The position numbers were made by a program, and so were the translations under genes. The notes below the pieces were generated by a model, which had not been told where the DNA came from, did no database searches, and saw only the letters and a program-made list of their open reading frames with translations. Below are positions 8,895-16,834 of a stretch of DNA of 64,000 bases, one piece after another. The DNA lies in assembly GCA_023386315.1 (NCBI GenBank), contig JAEWJZ010000023.1, forward strand, positions 1-64,000, given 5' to 3'. The stretch is from Bacillota bacterium (GTDB lineage Bacteria; Bacillota; Clostridia; Lachnospirales; Lachnospiraceae). Positions within the stretch are counted from its first letter, which is position 1. The number at the start of each line of letters is the position of its first letter.

Positions 8895-9329
8895 ATGAAG
8901 ACTTTTATGGCTAGTCCAGCAACAATTGAAAGAAAATGGTACGTAGTTGACGCTACAGGATATACATTAGGACGCTTGGCTTCAGAAGTAGCTAAAGTAT
9001 TAAGAGGAAAGAACAAACCGATTTACACACCACATATGGATTGCGGTGATTATGTAATCGTAGTGAACGCAAATAAGATTGAAGTTACCGGTAAGAAGTT
9101 AGATCAGAAGATTTACTACAGCCATTCTGACTATGTTGGCGGTATGAAAGAAACAACTTTAAGAGAAATGATGGCTAAAAAGCCTGAAAGAGTTATTGAA
9201 TTAGCAGTTAAGGGAATGCTTCCAAAGGGACCTTTAGGAAGAAGCATGATAACAAAACTTCACGTATACGCTGGCGCAGAACATGATAACGCTGCTCAGA
9301 AACCAGAAGTTTTAGAATTCAAATTTTAA
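8895..9329 (+). CDS. rplM: 50S ribosomal protein L13
   Basis: An early-assembly 50S protein. The 144-residue sequence has the L13 signature elements ([26 protein letters not shown], then [11 protein letters not shown] and [11 protein letters not shown]) and normal family length. ATG 8895 is preceded by CAGGAGGTTG. It forms an operon with rpsI 28 nt downstream. Confidence 0.97.
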   Translation: MKTFMASPATIERKWYVVDATGYTLGRLASEVAKVLRGKNKPIYTPHMDCGDYVIVVNANKIEVTGKKLDQKIYYSHSDYVGGMKETTLREMMAKKPERVIELAVKGMLPKGPLGRSMITKLHVYAGAEHDNAAQKPEVLEFKF

Positions 9330-9357
9330 TCAGAGGTGCTGAAAGGAGGAAGTTATC

Positions 9358-9750
9358 ATGGCTAATGCAAAATTTTACGGAACAGGTAGAAGAAAAAAAT
9401 CTATCGCAAGAGTATATTTAGTACCAGGTACAGGTAAGATCACCATCAATAAGAGAGACATCGATCAGTACTTCGGTCTTGAGACATTAAAGGTTGTTGT
9501 TCGTCAGCCATTAACAGCAACAGAGACAGTAGATAAGTTTGACGTTTTAGTAAACGTACACGGCGGTGGTTTCACCGGACAGGCTGGTGCAGTAAGACAC
9601 GGTATCGCGAGAGCTTTACTTAAGGCAGACATTGAATTCCGTCCGGTTCTTAAGAAAGCAGGATTCTTAACAAGAGATCCAAGAATGAAAGAAAGAAAGA
9701 AATACGGCTTAAAGGCAGCTCGTCGTGCGCCGCAGTTCTCAAAGAGATAA
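9358..9750 (+). CDS. rpsI: 30S ribosomal protein S9
   Basis: S9 reaches the P-site tRNA with its C-terminal tail. The 130-residue protein shows [18 protein letters not shown] at the start, the [19 protein letters not shown] block, and the conserved basic tail ending FSKR. AAAGGAGGAAG precedes the ATG. It is the second and last gene of the L13-S9 operon. Confidence 0.97.
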   Translation: MANAKFYGTGRRKKSIARVYLVPGTGKITINKRDIDQYFGLETLKVVVRQPLTATETVDKFDVLVNVHGGGFTGQAGAVRHGIARALLKADIEFRPVLKKAGFLTRDPRMKERKKYGLKAARRAPQFSKR

Positions 9751-9767
9751 TATTTGCAAAATTCAAG

Positions 9768-9801
9768 TCCTCAGAACAGAGATGTTCTGGGGATTTTTTT
9801 T
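9768..9801 (+). terminator. Terminator after rpsI
   Basis: TCCTCAGAAC (9768-9777) pairs with GTTCTGGGGA (9784-9793) with G-T wobble, 6-nt loop, followed by an 8-nt T-run. Confidence 0.85.
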
Positions 9802-9825
9802 ATTATTTGGCATATACTATTACTA

Positions 9826-9874
9826 TTGACGTACAGATATCTGTACGGTATAATGAAAGTACAGAAAACTGTAC
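9826..9874 (+). promoter_or_regulatory. Toxin-antitoxin promoter with twin palindromic operators
   Basis: TTGACG (9826-9831), 17-bp spacer, TATAAT (9849-9854). The perfect 16-bp palindrome GTACAGATATCTGTAC (9831-9846) fills the spacer. A second palindrome with the same arms, GTACAG-AAAA-CTGTAC (9859-9874), covers the start point. Centres are 28 bp apart. YefM-family antitoxins are known to repress their operons through paired palindromes with a related core, so these are very likely autoregulatory sites. Confidence 0.8.
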
Positions 9875-9891
9875 CAGAGGGAGGTGCTTTT

Positions 9892-10158
9892 ATGTTGGCA
9901 GTTAACTATACAACGTTAAGAGATAATATGAAGACATATATGGATAAAATCACAGATGACTATGAAACAATGATAGTTACAAGAAAGGATAACAAAAATG
10001 TTGTTATGCTATCTGAAGAATCCTATAACAATATGATGGAAAATATATATGTGATGGGAAATAAAAGTAATTATGATTGGTTAATGGAATCAAAGACTCA
10101 GTTAGAAAATGGAATGGTATCCACACATGATCTTCCTGAGGTAGAAGCTGATGAATAA
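9892..10158 (+). CDS. yefM: Type II antitoxin, YefM/Phd family
   Basis: An 88-residue antitoxin expected to neutralise the adjacent YoeB toxin and repress the operon. The N-terminal Phd/YefM DNA-binding fold is visible (NYTTLRDNMKTYMDKITDDYE, VTRKDNKNVVMLSEESYNNMMEN). The acidic C-terminus (DLPEVEADE) is the usual toxin-binding tail. ATG 9892 follows GAGGGAGGTG. The frame is open upstream, but that part lies over the promoter and operators. It overlaps the toxin gene by 8 nt. Confidence 0.92.
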   Translation: MLAVNYTTLRDNMKTYMDKITDDYETMIVTRKDNKNVVMLSEESYNNMMENIYVMGNKSNYDWLMESKTQLENGMVSTHDLPEVEADE

Positions 10159-10414
10159 GGTGTTTACAAAAAATGGATGGGATGATTATATTTATTGGCA
10201 GACGGAAGATAGAAAAACATTAAGAAAAATAAATCATTTAATTGAAGATATAGCTAGAAATGGGAACGAAGGAGTTGGAAAGCCAGAAGCTCTAAGTGGG
10301 AATCTAGCTGGTTTTTGGAACAGAAGAATAAATGATAAAGATCGGTTGATCTATAAAATTGATAATGAAAATATCTATATTTTGGCTTGTAGATACCATT
10401 ATGGCGATAAGTGA
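10151..10414 (+). CDS. yoeB: Type II toxin, YoeB family mRNA interferase
   Basis: A ribosome-dependent endoribonuclease of the RelE superfamily. At 87 residues it has family length, and the catalytic residues known from E. coli YoeB align at identical positions: E46 (KPEAL), R65 (NDKDRLIY), H83 and Y84 (CRYHYGDK at the C-terminus). The substrate-contact block LAGFWNRRI is present. The start overlaps the antitoxin stop, so the pair is translationally coupled. The toxin appears intact. Confidence 0.95.
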   Translation: MNKVFTKNGWDDYIYWQTEDRKTLRKINHLIEDIARNGNEGVGKPEALSGNLAGFWNRRINDKDRLIYKIDNENIYILACRYHYGDK

Positions 10415-10487
10415 TTTTATAATGGTCATATCGTTGAACAGGGAACATTTGATGAATTTATCATAAGAACATGCAGTAAACGATTTT

Positions 10488-10512
10488 GTAGAGAGGATAA
10501 ACTCCTCTCTAC
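10488..10512 (+). terminator. Perfect hairpin after the toxin-antitoxin operon
   Basis: GTAGAGAGGA (10488-10497) pairs perfectly with TCCTCTCTAC (10503-10512) around a 5-nt loop. Only a T/A-rich stretch follows, not a clean T-run, so termination is likely but may be inefficient. Confidence 0.5.
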
Positions 10513-10603
10513 ACTTATATTTTAACACGAAAACGGTTATAACTCAAGACTACAAAATTCAGCCATAAAGGAATATACTACATACATTAACGGAGGTATG
10601 TAT

Positions 10604-11140
10604 ATGGATGAGCAAAATTGGCTTGAGGTCATGAATTGGCAGCAATGGATGAAGCAGATACAGGAAACGAATCAGTATACATCAAAATATGGTCTTCAAT
10701 TATCGGAAGAAGATACGAAAATTTTGATTGAAGAGAAAAACCATACGTTGAAAGCAGAGCGCAGAGTTGAATTTGATCAAAGCGTTGTACCGCAGATTAT
10801 ATATATCTTCTGCGATTCTGCATTTATTTCTCAGGATAACTATTTGGATACGTTGATCCGGCTCCAGGAAATTTTCTTTCTGTATAAGAATGAAATGCAG
10901 GATGAGATTACAGATGAAGAGCTGCTTAATTTTATGAAAGAACAATTTGAAGATGTTTGCTATGGAGATCTGGAATATCTGGAAAGCACTTGTCTTGAAA
11001 TATTCAGCGAGGCAATCAGGGCTGGTTACAAGGGGTATAAGATTACCCAGGGTAAGGGAGAGTTTTCCAAGATAGACATTGTTCAGAGATGGGATAAAGA
11101 TTTGTATTTACAAACGCTGAAAGAACTTTGCTGGAGGTAG
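10604..11140 (+). CDS. DUF6323-like protein
   Basis: A 178-residue soluble, acidic, alpha-helical protein. It resembles the DUF6323 family of unknown function in Lachnospiraceae (N-terminal NWQQWMKQIQETNQYTSKYGLQLSEEDTKILI; later YLDTLIRLQEIFFLYKNE). Two ATGs are possible. The second (10604) lies 6 nt after GGAGGT and is preferred over 10598, which would leave almost no spacing. The next gene, 38 nt downstream, encodes a transglutaminase-like protein, so the two probably form an operon. Function is unknown. Confidence 0.7.
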   Translation: MDEQNWLEVMNWQQWMKQIQETNQYTSKYGLQLSEEDTKILIEEKNHTLKAERRVEFDQSVVPQIIYIFCDSAFISQDNYLDTLIRLQEIFFLYKNEMQDEITDEELLNFMKEQFEDVCYGDLEYLESTCLEIFSEAIRAGYKGYKITQGKGEFSKIDIVQRWDKDLYLQTLKELCWR

Positions 11141-11178
11141 TGCGTATGGGGGTTGAGATAGAAGAGGAGATATAATAA

Positions 11179-12195
11179 ATGGAACCATATTACTATAGTC
11201 AGATGAATAAGCAGCAACAAAGAATCTATCAGGTCATTAAGATCGGCCTGGAGTCACTTTCACAGAGTTTTGATGTGCAAAGAATCGATGGGGCTGAGCT
11301 GAGCGATATCTTTTTTAAGTTGAGATTGGATTGTCCGGAGATATTTTATGCTTCCACATTTCAATATTCCTTTTACGATAACTCGACACTGGTAAAGATG
11401 AAGCCGGTTTATTTATTTGATAAGAATAAAATCAAAGAACATCAGGTGGCTATGACCGCCAGGGTGGAGAAGCTCGCCAGGGTGGTGAAAGATAAAAGTG
11501 ATTGGGAGAAAGAACAATACATTCATGATTTTATCTGTGAAAATGTTACTTATGATAAATTAAAAAAACAGTATTCCCATGAAATCCTGGGCCCTCTGGG
11601 GCAGGGAGTGGGCGTTTGTGAGGGAATCGCAAAGTCGGTTAAGATCCTTTGTGACCGGCTTTCCATTCCCTGTATTGTTGTTATTTCAGAAAACAATTTG
11701 GAAAAGAACATCAAATACAGGCACGCCTGGAACGTGGTTCGGATAAATGGGGTGTGGTATCATCTGGATGCCACATTTGATAATACATTAGGAAAAAAAG
11801 AATTGAGGTATGACTATTTTAATCTGGATGATAAAGGGATCTTTAAGGATCATGAGCCTGTGATATATAAGGTTCCGGCATGCGGAGATGGAGATCATTT
11901 CTTCTATAAGGATAAGAAACTTTCCTTCACCAAATTAGAAGATATTAAAAAACGCTGCCAGCAGGCAATCAAAAAAGGAAAGGTCTTAACCTTTCATTGG
12001 AGAGGCGGATATCTCACCAGGGCGGTCATGGAGGAATTACTGGAAATTATTGCAGGAGCGGCCAGGGAGAAAGGCAGACACAGTCAAATTTCTATAAACT
12101 GGCCTCAGGCAATCATTCGCGTGAAATTCATTGAAGAGCAGGTGGAAGATTCTATAAAGATGGAAGACGCTTATGAAGAAGAGAATTTTGATTGA
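11179..12195 (+). CDS. Transglutaminase-like cysteine-protease-fold protein
   Basis: A 338-residue protein with a transglutaminase-like core. C147 (GVGVCEGIAKS), H182 (RHAWNVV) and D197 (YHLDATFD) form the Cys-His-Asp triad, and the usual pre-core KEQYIHDFICENVTYD stretch is at about 111-126. There is no signal peptide or membrane segment, so it is probably cytoplasmic. The C-terminal 80 residues (from about KKRCQQAIKKGKVLTF) form a separate domain not recognised. Such domains can be proteases, cross-linkers or amide hydrolases; substrate unknown. It is the second gene after the DUF6323-like gene. Confidence 0.82.
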   Translation: MEPYYYSQMNKQQQRIYQVIKIGLESLSQSFDVQRIDGAELSDIFFKLRLDCPEIFYASTFQYSFYDNSTLVKMKPVYLFDKNKIKEHQVAMTARVEKLARVVKDKSDWEKEQYIHDFICENVTYDKLKKQYSHEILGPLGQGVGVCEGIAKSVKILCDRLSIPCIVVISENNLEKNIKYRHAWNVVRINGVWYHLDATFDNTLGKKELRYDYFNLDDKGIFKDHEPVIYKVPACGDGDHFFYKDKKLSFTKLEDIKKRCQQAIKKGKVLTFHWRGGYLTRAVMEELLEIIAGAAREKGRHSQISINWPQAIIRVKFIEEQVEDSIKMEDAYEEENFD

Positions 12196-12285
12196 TTCTA
12201 TCTGATAATAATGGTAGTATAAGTAATGTAACTGGTAAATTTAAGGTTCTGGCATTCGTATAAATGCTATGGAAAGGATGATTTA

Positions 12286-12351
12286 ATGAAAAACACAGTA
12301 TCAGTTAAACTTTCTGCAAACAGGAGGGCGACTATACTGTACCCCTCCTGA
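12286..12351 (+). CDS. Putative 21-codon leader peptide upstream of the phosphotransferase
   Basis: ATG 12286, preceded by GGAAAGGATG, opens a short frame (MKNTVSVKLSANRRATILYPS) ending at TGA 12349. Its 3' half overlaps an 8-bp hairpin (CAGGAGGG 12321-12328 with CCCTCCTG 12343-12350). The right arm is also complementary to the AGGAGG of the next gene at 12359-12364. Short translated leaders overlapping such pairing are typical of translational attenuators before resistance genes. Expression has not been shown. Confidence 0.4.
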   Translation: MKNTVSVKLSANRRATILYPS

Positions 12352-12368
12352 ATAACAAGGAGGAAAAT

Positions 12369-13451
12369 ATGAATTTTAATCAAGCAATCAGCATCATACA
12401 AGAGAATTTACTGCCGATTATTTCAGATCTATATGATTTGGAAGATTATGACATGAGACCTGTAGAAGGACACTATGGTGGACGTAATGTTATTTTTACA
12501 TGTGAGAAGCTTAAATCGGAATCAAGAATTATTAGAATTGCTTTTTTACCTGACCGATCACGGGAAGATTTCCTTGCGGAACTAGAATATATAAGGTTTT
12601 TACATAATAACGGTGCAAGTGTATCCAATGTCATCGATTCTGTTAATGGCAGGATACTGGAAGAAGTCCGGTGGGCTGAGCATACTTTTTTTGTTTCGCT
12701 GTTTGACAAGGCAAGAGGTAAGATGCTGGCAGAAAATAATTACTGTTATCGTGAAGGGGTTCCCATAACTGAATATTTTTATAACTGCGGTAAGGTCCTG
12801 GGGAAAATACATCAGTTATCCAAGGAATATATACCAACTCATCGAAGGTATTCTTTTTTTGATAAATTTACTGTTGAGTATATTCAAACATTATTACCTG
12901 ATTCATTATCCTTATTAAAACAGAGTATGGCTGGAATATTAGAAGAGTTGAAAGAAATTCCTCAGGATATTGATTCTTACGGGATGATTCATTTTGACTA
13001 TAGTGATGGGAATTATCATATTGATTTTGATAATGGACAAATTACGGTATATGATTTTGATAATACATGCTTTGGATGGTATATGTATGATTTGGCGGAA
13101 CTATGGACTCATGGTGTGGGGTGGATACAATTTGAAAAAGATGCTGATAAACGCAGACGGTTCATGGAGGAATATTTTTCAACCATTCTAGATGGATATA
13201 GGTCAGAGACAAAATTAGATGATTCAATGTTGGATAAGTTGCCATTATTTATTCAGGCAACCATTTTGGAAAACATCGTTGATGAATTTGAAACGTTAAG
13301 AAACAATAATGAAGAACCTGATTTGTTTGATAAAGAATGGTTGTATCTGACAAAATGCCTGAATGATAATATTCTGTTTAAAGGTTTTTTTCATGAGATT
13401 TATTCATGCAGCACGCCGTTTGAGTACGAGGATGTTGCAGAAATAAATTAA
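12369..13451 (+). CDS. Aminoglycoside phosphotransferase-family kinase
   Basis: A 360-residue kinase of the APH/choline-kinase fold. The catalytic loop H-F-D-Y-S-D-G-N is at 208-215 (H208, D210, N215), the metal-binding D-F-D at 229-231, and the N-lobe lysine/arginine region near RIIRIAFLPD (53-62). It could phosphorylate an aminoglycoside, macrolide, homoserine-like or other small hydroxylated substrate; substrate cannot be read from the sequence. A strong AAGGAGGA sits 4 nt before the ATG and may be controlled by the upstream leader hairpin. It stands alone between terminators. Confidence 0.82.
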   Translation: MNFNQAISIIQENLLPIISDLYDLEDYDMRPVEGHYGGRNVIFTCEKLKSESRIIRIAFLPDRSREDFLAELEYIRFLHNNGASVSNVIDSVNGRILEEVRWAEHTFFVSLFDKARGKMLAENNYCYREGVPITEYFYNCGKVLGKIHQLSKEYIPTHRRYSFFDKFTVEYIQTLLPDSLSLLKQSMAGILEELKEIPQDIDSYGMIHFDYSDGNYHIDFDNGQITVYDFDNTCFGWYMYDLAELWTHGVGWIQFEKDADKRRRFMEEYFSTILDGYRSETKLDDSMLDKLPLFIQATILENIVDEFETLRNNNEEPDLFDKEWLYLTKCLNDNILFKGFFHEIYSCSTPFEYEDVAEIN

Positions 13452-13460
13452 CCCATAACA

Positions 13461-13502
13461 AAAAGGATAATGATGGTCATAGTGGCTGTTCATTATCCTT
13501 TT
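13461..13502 (+). terminator. Terminator after the phosphotransferase gene
   Basis: AAAAGGATAATGA (13461-13473) pairs perfectly with TCATTATCCTTTT (13490-13502). The T-run is partly in the stem, so it could also work on the reverse strand. Confidence 0.7.
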
Positions 13503-13547
13503 GTATGTACTTTTATTTATTATTCACAGATTAATAAAATATTTTGT

Positions 13548-13574
13548 CACAACTGCCAAGTTCTGGCTGTCTAA
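13548..13574 (+). promoter_or_regulatory. Possible ECF-type promoter of the sigma factor gene
   Basis: CACAAC (13548-13553) and GTCTAA (13569-13574), 15 bp apart, lie 34 nt before the sigma gene. An AAC-containing -35 with a GTC-containing -10 is the usual style of promoters recognised by ECF sigma factors, which often activate themselves. The assignment is an inference from spacing and composition. Confidence 0.35.
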
Positions 13575-13607
13575 TTATAGACACATAAAATTAAGGAGGA
13601 ACAAGTC

Positions 13608-14468
13608 ATGCAAAGCGAAATATTTCATTTATTTGACAGGGCAGTGGAAGGGGATAAGGAGGCCCTTGAAGGACTGATTCTAAGCATACAGGATATGATT
13701 TATAACCTTTCTCTTCGAATGCTGGGAATGCCTTGTGATGCAGAGGATGCGACGCAGGAAATTATTATTAAGGTTATTACTCAGCTCTCTGCATTTCGGA
13801 AAGAGAGTGCATTTTCCACATGGGTGTATCGCATCGCAGCCAACTATTTAATTAATTACAAAAAGTCTATGTTTGCACAGCATCAGCTCAGCTTTGAGTT
13901 TTACGGGCAGGATATTGATAATGGGTTCATTCATAACACGAATCAATTAACGCAAAACGTGGACGAGAATCTTCTGGCTGAAGAGTTAAAACATTCCTGT
14001 ACCAATGTTATGCTTCAGTGCCTTGACCCGGAAAGCCGCCTGATCTATGTTCTTGGTGTTATGTTTAAGGTGGACAGTAAGATTTGCGGTGAAATTCTGG
14101 AGATTTCACCGGAAGCATACCGCCAGCGCCTGTCACGCATTCGAAAACAGGTTGGAGAGTTTTTAAGTGTATATTGTGGTTTGTCTCAGACAGGCAAATG
14201 TAATTGTAAGAAGCGTGTGGGATATGCCATACATACGAGAAGGTTAGATCCCCAGAATTTAGAGTATAGTAATATGTCCAGAGCTGATGAAAATACGATT
14301 TTAAATTTCACTCAGGCAATGGAAGAAATGGACCAGATGTCATTTGTTTTTGCACAGCTTCCAAAATACCGTTCTCCAGATGTGATCCATAAATTTATTA
14401 AAGATCTTCTGGATACCTATGCAATGAGAGTTATTGCCGGAAATGCAGGGGAGGAAATAACCGTATGA
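13608..14468 (+). CDS. RNA polymerase sigma factor, ECF-like, with C-terminal extension
   Basis: A sigma-70-family factor. Region 2 occupies about residues 10-85 (DRAVEGDKEALEGLIL, GMPCDAEDATQEIIIKV, STWVYRIAANYLINY) and region 4 about 130-185 (CLDPESRLIYVLGVMFK, EISPEAYRQRLSRIRKQV). A 100-residue extension follows with a cysteine cluster (CGLSQTGKCNCKKRV, residues about 190-205) that could bind metal or sense redox state. This tail is longer than in a typical 160-200-residue ECF factor. Its stop overlaps the start of a small membrane-protein gene by 4 nt, so the two are coupled; the membrane partner might act as its regulator. Confidence 0.83.
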   Translation: MQSEIFHLFDRAVEGDKEALEGLILSIQDMIYNLSLRMLGMPCDAEDATQEIIIKVITQLSAFRKESAFSTWVYRIAANYLINYKKSMFAQHQLSFEFYGQDIDNGFIHNTNQLTQNVDENLLAEELKHSCTNVMLQCLDPESRLIYVLGVMFKVDSKICGEILEISPEAYRQRLSRIRKQVGEFLSVYCGLSQTGKCNCKKRVGYAIHTRRLDPQNLEYSNMSRADENTILNFTQAMEEMDQMSFVFAQLPKYRSPDVIHKFIKDLLDTYAMRVIAGNAGEEITV

Positions 14469-14782
14469 AGGAATTTTTATTGACGTTACTAATAGGTATA
14501 GCGGCAGGTGTTATTGATGTGATGCCAATGATAAAAATGAAGCTTGATAAATATTCGATTGCTTCTGCATTTATATTTTATCTGATTCTTCCATTTATCA
14601 TATTTAATATTAAATTAAATGGAATTGCATGGTGGTTAAAAGGCGGAATGGTTGGATTGGGTTTAGCATTACCAGTTATCATTCTTGCGGCCAGGGAAGA
14701 TAAAAAATCAACAGTGCCGATGACCGTCATGTCAGCTGTATTGGGAACAGTGATTAATACCGCAGGTCATTATTTAATTTAA
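14465..14782 (+). CDS. Small integral membrane protein coupled to the sigma factor
   Basis: A 105-residue hydrophobic protein with about four membrane segments (residues 4-22, 34-52, 58-76, 84-104). No family recognised. It overlaps the sigma-factor gene by ATGA, implying co-translation. Membrane proteins coded beside ECF factors are often anti-sigma factors, but this one lacks a visible cytoplasmic zinc or ASD motif, so that role is a guess. Confidence 0.6.
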   Translation: MKEFLLTLLIGIAAGVIDVMPMIKMKLDKYSIASAFIFYLILPFIIFNIKLNGIAWWLKGGMVGLGLALPVIILAAREDKKSTVPMTVMSAVLGTVINTAGHYLI

Positions 14783-14791
14783 AATGGTGTT

Positions 14792-15694
14792 TTAGAGCCG
14801 GTTTTCCTGTATTGCAGCGCGGTACTCCGTAGGGGTGGCACCTACCAATGTCCTGAATTGTTTCGTGAAATAGCTGGGGCTGGAAAAACCACAGTCAAAA
14901 GCGATTTCTGTTATGGGTGCATTTGTGGTTGAAAGCTGCTCTGCAGCTCTAAAAAGACGCCTCCGCTGAATATACTCCATCGGGCTGTAATGCAGATACC
15001 GGCTAAAGATACGCTGACATTCTCTGGTACAGATATTTGCCGTATCTGCAATTTCTTTTACCGTCATTACACTTCTTAAATTTCCGTCAATCCATTCTAA
15101 CATTTGCTTCAAACGGGATTCCTGCAGAGTTGGCATTCTGCGGGAGGGCATGGTCTGATGCTTTTCCTTTGTGTATAGCAATATTTTTGACAGCGCTTCC
15201 CGAACTTCAAACTCATATCCGGATTTCTCCTTCTCACAGGCAGTAAAGGCTGAATCAAACTGCTGAAAAAAGGCTTCATCTCCTGCCTCCTTTTGAAATT
15301 TCAGAAAATCCGGCCCTACATCCAATAAGGGGCGGACATACATTGTGTCAAAGACACTTCCAGGGGTGCCGCCTATGATGCCAGAGTCAAATACAAAGGA
15401 ATGATAGATACAGGGGGAAGGTACAGCTGCGGCAAAAGAATGCAGTACTCCGGTGTTAATAAAGTACCCTTCCCCCGCTTCCGCGTGATATATATTATCT
15501 CCGATCTGAATTAGCACGCTGCCCTGCAATAAAAGAAAGACTTCTAATTCCCGGTGCCAGTGGGAAGGGATACAATCAGCAATGTATTGGTGGATATCCC
15601 CTTTATTTGCATACATATTAAAAAGCTGTAAGCCTTGTTCCTGCAATTCCTTCCTGTGACAATCTGTTGAAACAAAAGTTCTGTTCCGTATCAT
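14792..15694 (-). CDS. AraC-family regulator with cupin sensor domain
   Basis: A 300-residue transcription factor. Residues 30-115 form a cupin-type ligand-binding domain (HWHRELEVFLLLQGSVLIQIG, GEGYFINTGVLHSF). Residues 205-300 form the double helix-turn-helix of AraC/XylS (MTVKEIADTANICTRECQRIF and ITEIAFDCGFSSPSYFTKQFRTLVG). Such proteins usually control sugar or small-molecule genes. It is divergent from a degenerate MATE efflux gene, so its original target may be lost. Confidence 0.88.
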   Translation of the reverse strand: MIRNRTFVSTDCHRKELQEQGLQLFNMYANKGDIHQYIADCIPSHWHRELEVFLLLQGSVLIQIGDNIYHAEAGEGYFINTGVLHSFAAAVPSPCIYHSFVFDSGIIGGTPGSVFDTMYVRPLLDVGPDFLKFQKEAGDEAFFQQFDSAFTACEKEKSGYEFEVREALSKILLYTKEKHQTMPSRRMPTLQESRLKQMLEWIDGNLRSVMTVKEIADTANICTRECQRIFSRYLHYSPMEYIQRRRLFRAAEQLSTTNAPITEIAFDCGFSSPSYFTKQFRTLVGATPTEYRAAIQENRL

Positions 15695-15846
15695 AGAATC
15701 CCCCTCTTTTGTCGCTTTTTTTATAGTATATGACGTTTTCGTGAAAGCAGCAATGGGAATTTACGCTTATAATAAAAATAAAATATACAGATAGAATCGT
15801 GGATTTCGGGTGCTGCATCTGTAAATGATCAAAAGGGAGGATTTTC

Positions 15847-16171
15847 ATGCAGTCGGATTACAAAAGTCGCATTCTTGATATGACAAAGGGCAGTCCGTTT
15901 CAACTGCTTCTCTATTTTTCTCTGCCGCTTTTTTTCGGAAACCTGTTGCAGCAGCTCTATAGTCTGACAGATACTTCGATCGCAGGCCATCTTTTAGGGG
16001 ATGGAGCTTTGGCGCGTCTGGGGGTACATAGCTGTATGTATCTGCGAACCTGTCTTATGGGGGATCTGTGCTCTGGTTATTTTGACAGCTCCGATTGTTT
16101 ATCGCAGAGAATTTGCTTTAGACAACCTCCGCTTTGGTTATCATTTATTTAAAAAGAGAAAGGGACAGATT
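15847..16171 (+). pseudogene. MATE-family efflux transporter remnant
   Basis: Only the two ends of a MATE transporter remain. The first about 55 codons read as a normal MATE N-terminus (DMTKGSPFQLLLYFSLPLFF, GNLLQQLYSLTDTSIAGHLL). After GDGAL the frame shifts, and a C-terminus-like piece appears in another frame (VCICEPVLWGICALVIL, then YRREFALDNLRFGYHLFKK) from about 16004. About 350 internal residues are missing. The second piece runs open into the following HAD gene with no stop. This is a deletion plus frameshift, so no functional pump is expected. Confidence 0.8.
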
Positions 16172-16834
16172 ATGATAAAAGCAGTTATTTTTGATTTGGA
16201 CGGATTGATCATTGATAGTGAAGTCATTTCATATCAATTGTATCAGGAGCTATTAAATAAATATGGGTATTCCTTTACCATAGAGGACTATGCGCAAAAT
16301 TACAGCGGAAAAACAGAATTAGGGAATATGGAAGCAATTGTAAAGAATTATCAGCTGCCTGTTTCTATACAGGAAGGATTAGATTTCACTCTGTCAAGGG
16401 AGAAAGAGTATTTCATAAAAGGAGTTTCATTAAAATCTGGTGTCAGAGAGCTGTTGGATTATTTAAAGAAAAATAAATATAAAATTGCTTTGGCTTCCTC
16501 CAGTACCAGAGAGAGAGCTTTGTATGCTTTGATACAACATGGAATCGAAAGTTATTTTGATGAAATGGTATTTGGTACGGAAGTAGAAAAAGGTAAACCA
16601 AATCCGGATATATTTCTGAAAGCATGTGAAAAAGTAAAAATTGATCCTGAAAACTGTCTTGTCCTGGAAGATAGCGAGGCTGGAATACAGGCTTCTTATT
16701 CTGCCGGCATTCCTGTGATCTGCGTGCCTGATATGAAAAAGCCTGCGATAAAATTTCAAAAGATGACAGAGATAATTCTGCCATCTTTACTGGAAGTGAT
16801 CTTTTATTTAGATGAGAAAGCTGTAACCGTATGA
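16172..16834 (+). CDS. HAD-family hydrolase, beta-phosphoglucomutase-like
   Basis: A 220-residue phosphatase or phosphomutase of HAD subfamily I. Motif I is D9-L-D11-G (VIFDLDGLIIDSE), motif II S-S-S (LASSSTRERAL), the conserved lysine lies in GKPNPDIF, and motif III is LEDSEAGIQA. It has a helical cap after motif I as in beta-PGM and GS1-like enzymes. The frame extends upstream into the MATE remnant; ATG 16172 with AAAGGGAC upstream is the natural start. Its 3' end overlaps the convergent hydrolase gene by 31 nt. Confidence 0.87.
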   Translation: MIKAVIFDLDGLIIDSEVISYQLYQELLNKYGYSFTIEDYAQNYSGKTELGNMEAIVKNYQLPVSIQEGLDFTLSREKEYFIKGVSLKSGVRELLDYLKKNKYKIALASSSTRERALYALIQHGIESYFDEMVFGTEVEKGKPNPDIFLKACEKVKIDPENCLVLEDSEAGIQASYSAGIPVICVPDMKKPAIKFQKMTEIILPSLLEVIFYLDEKAVTV

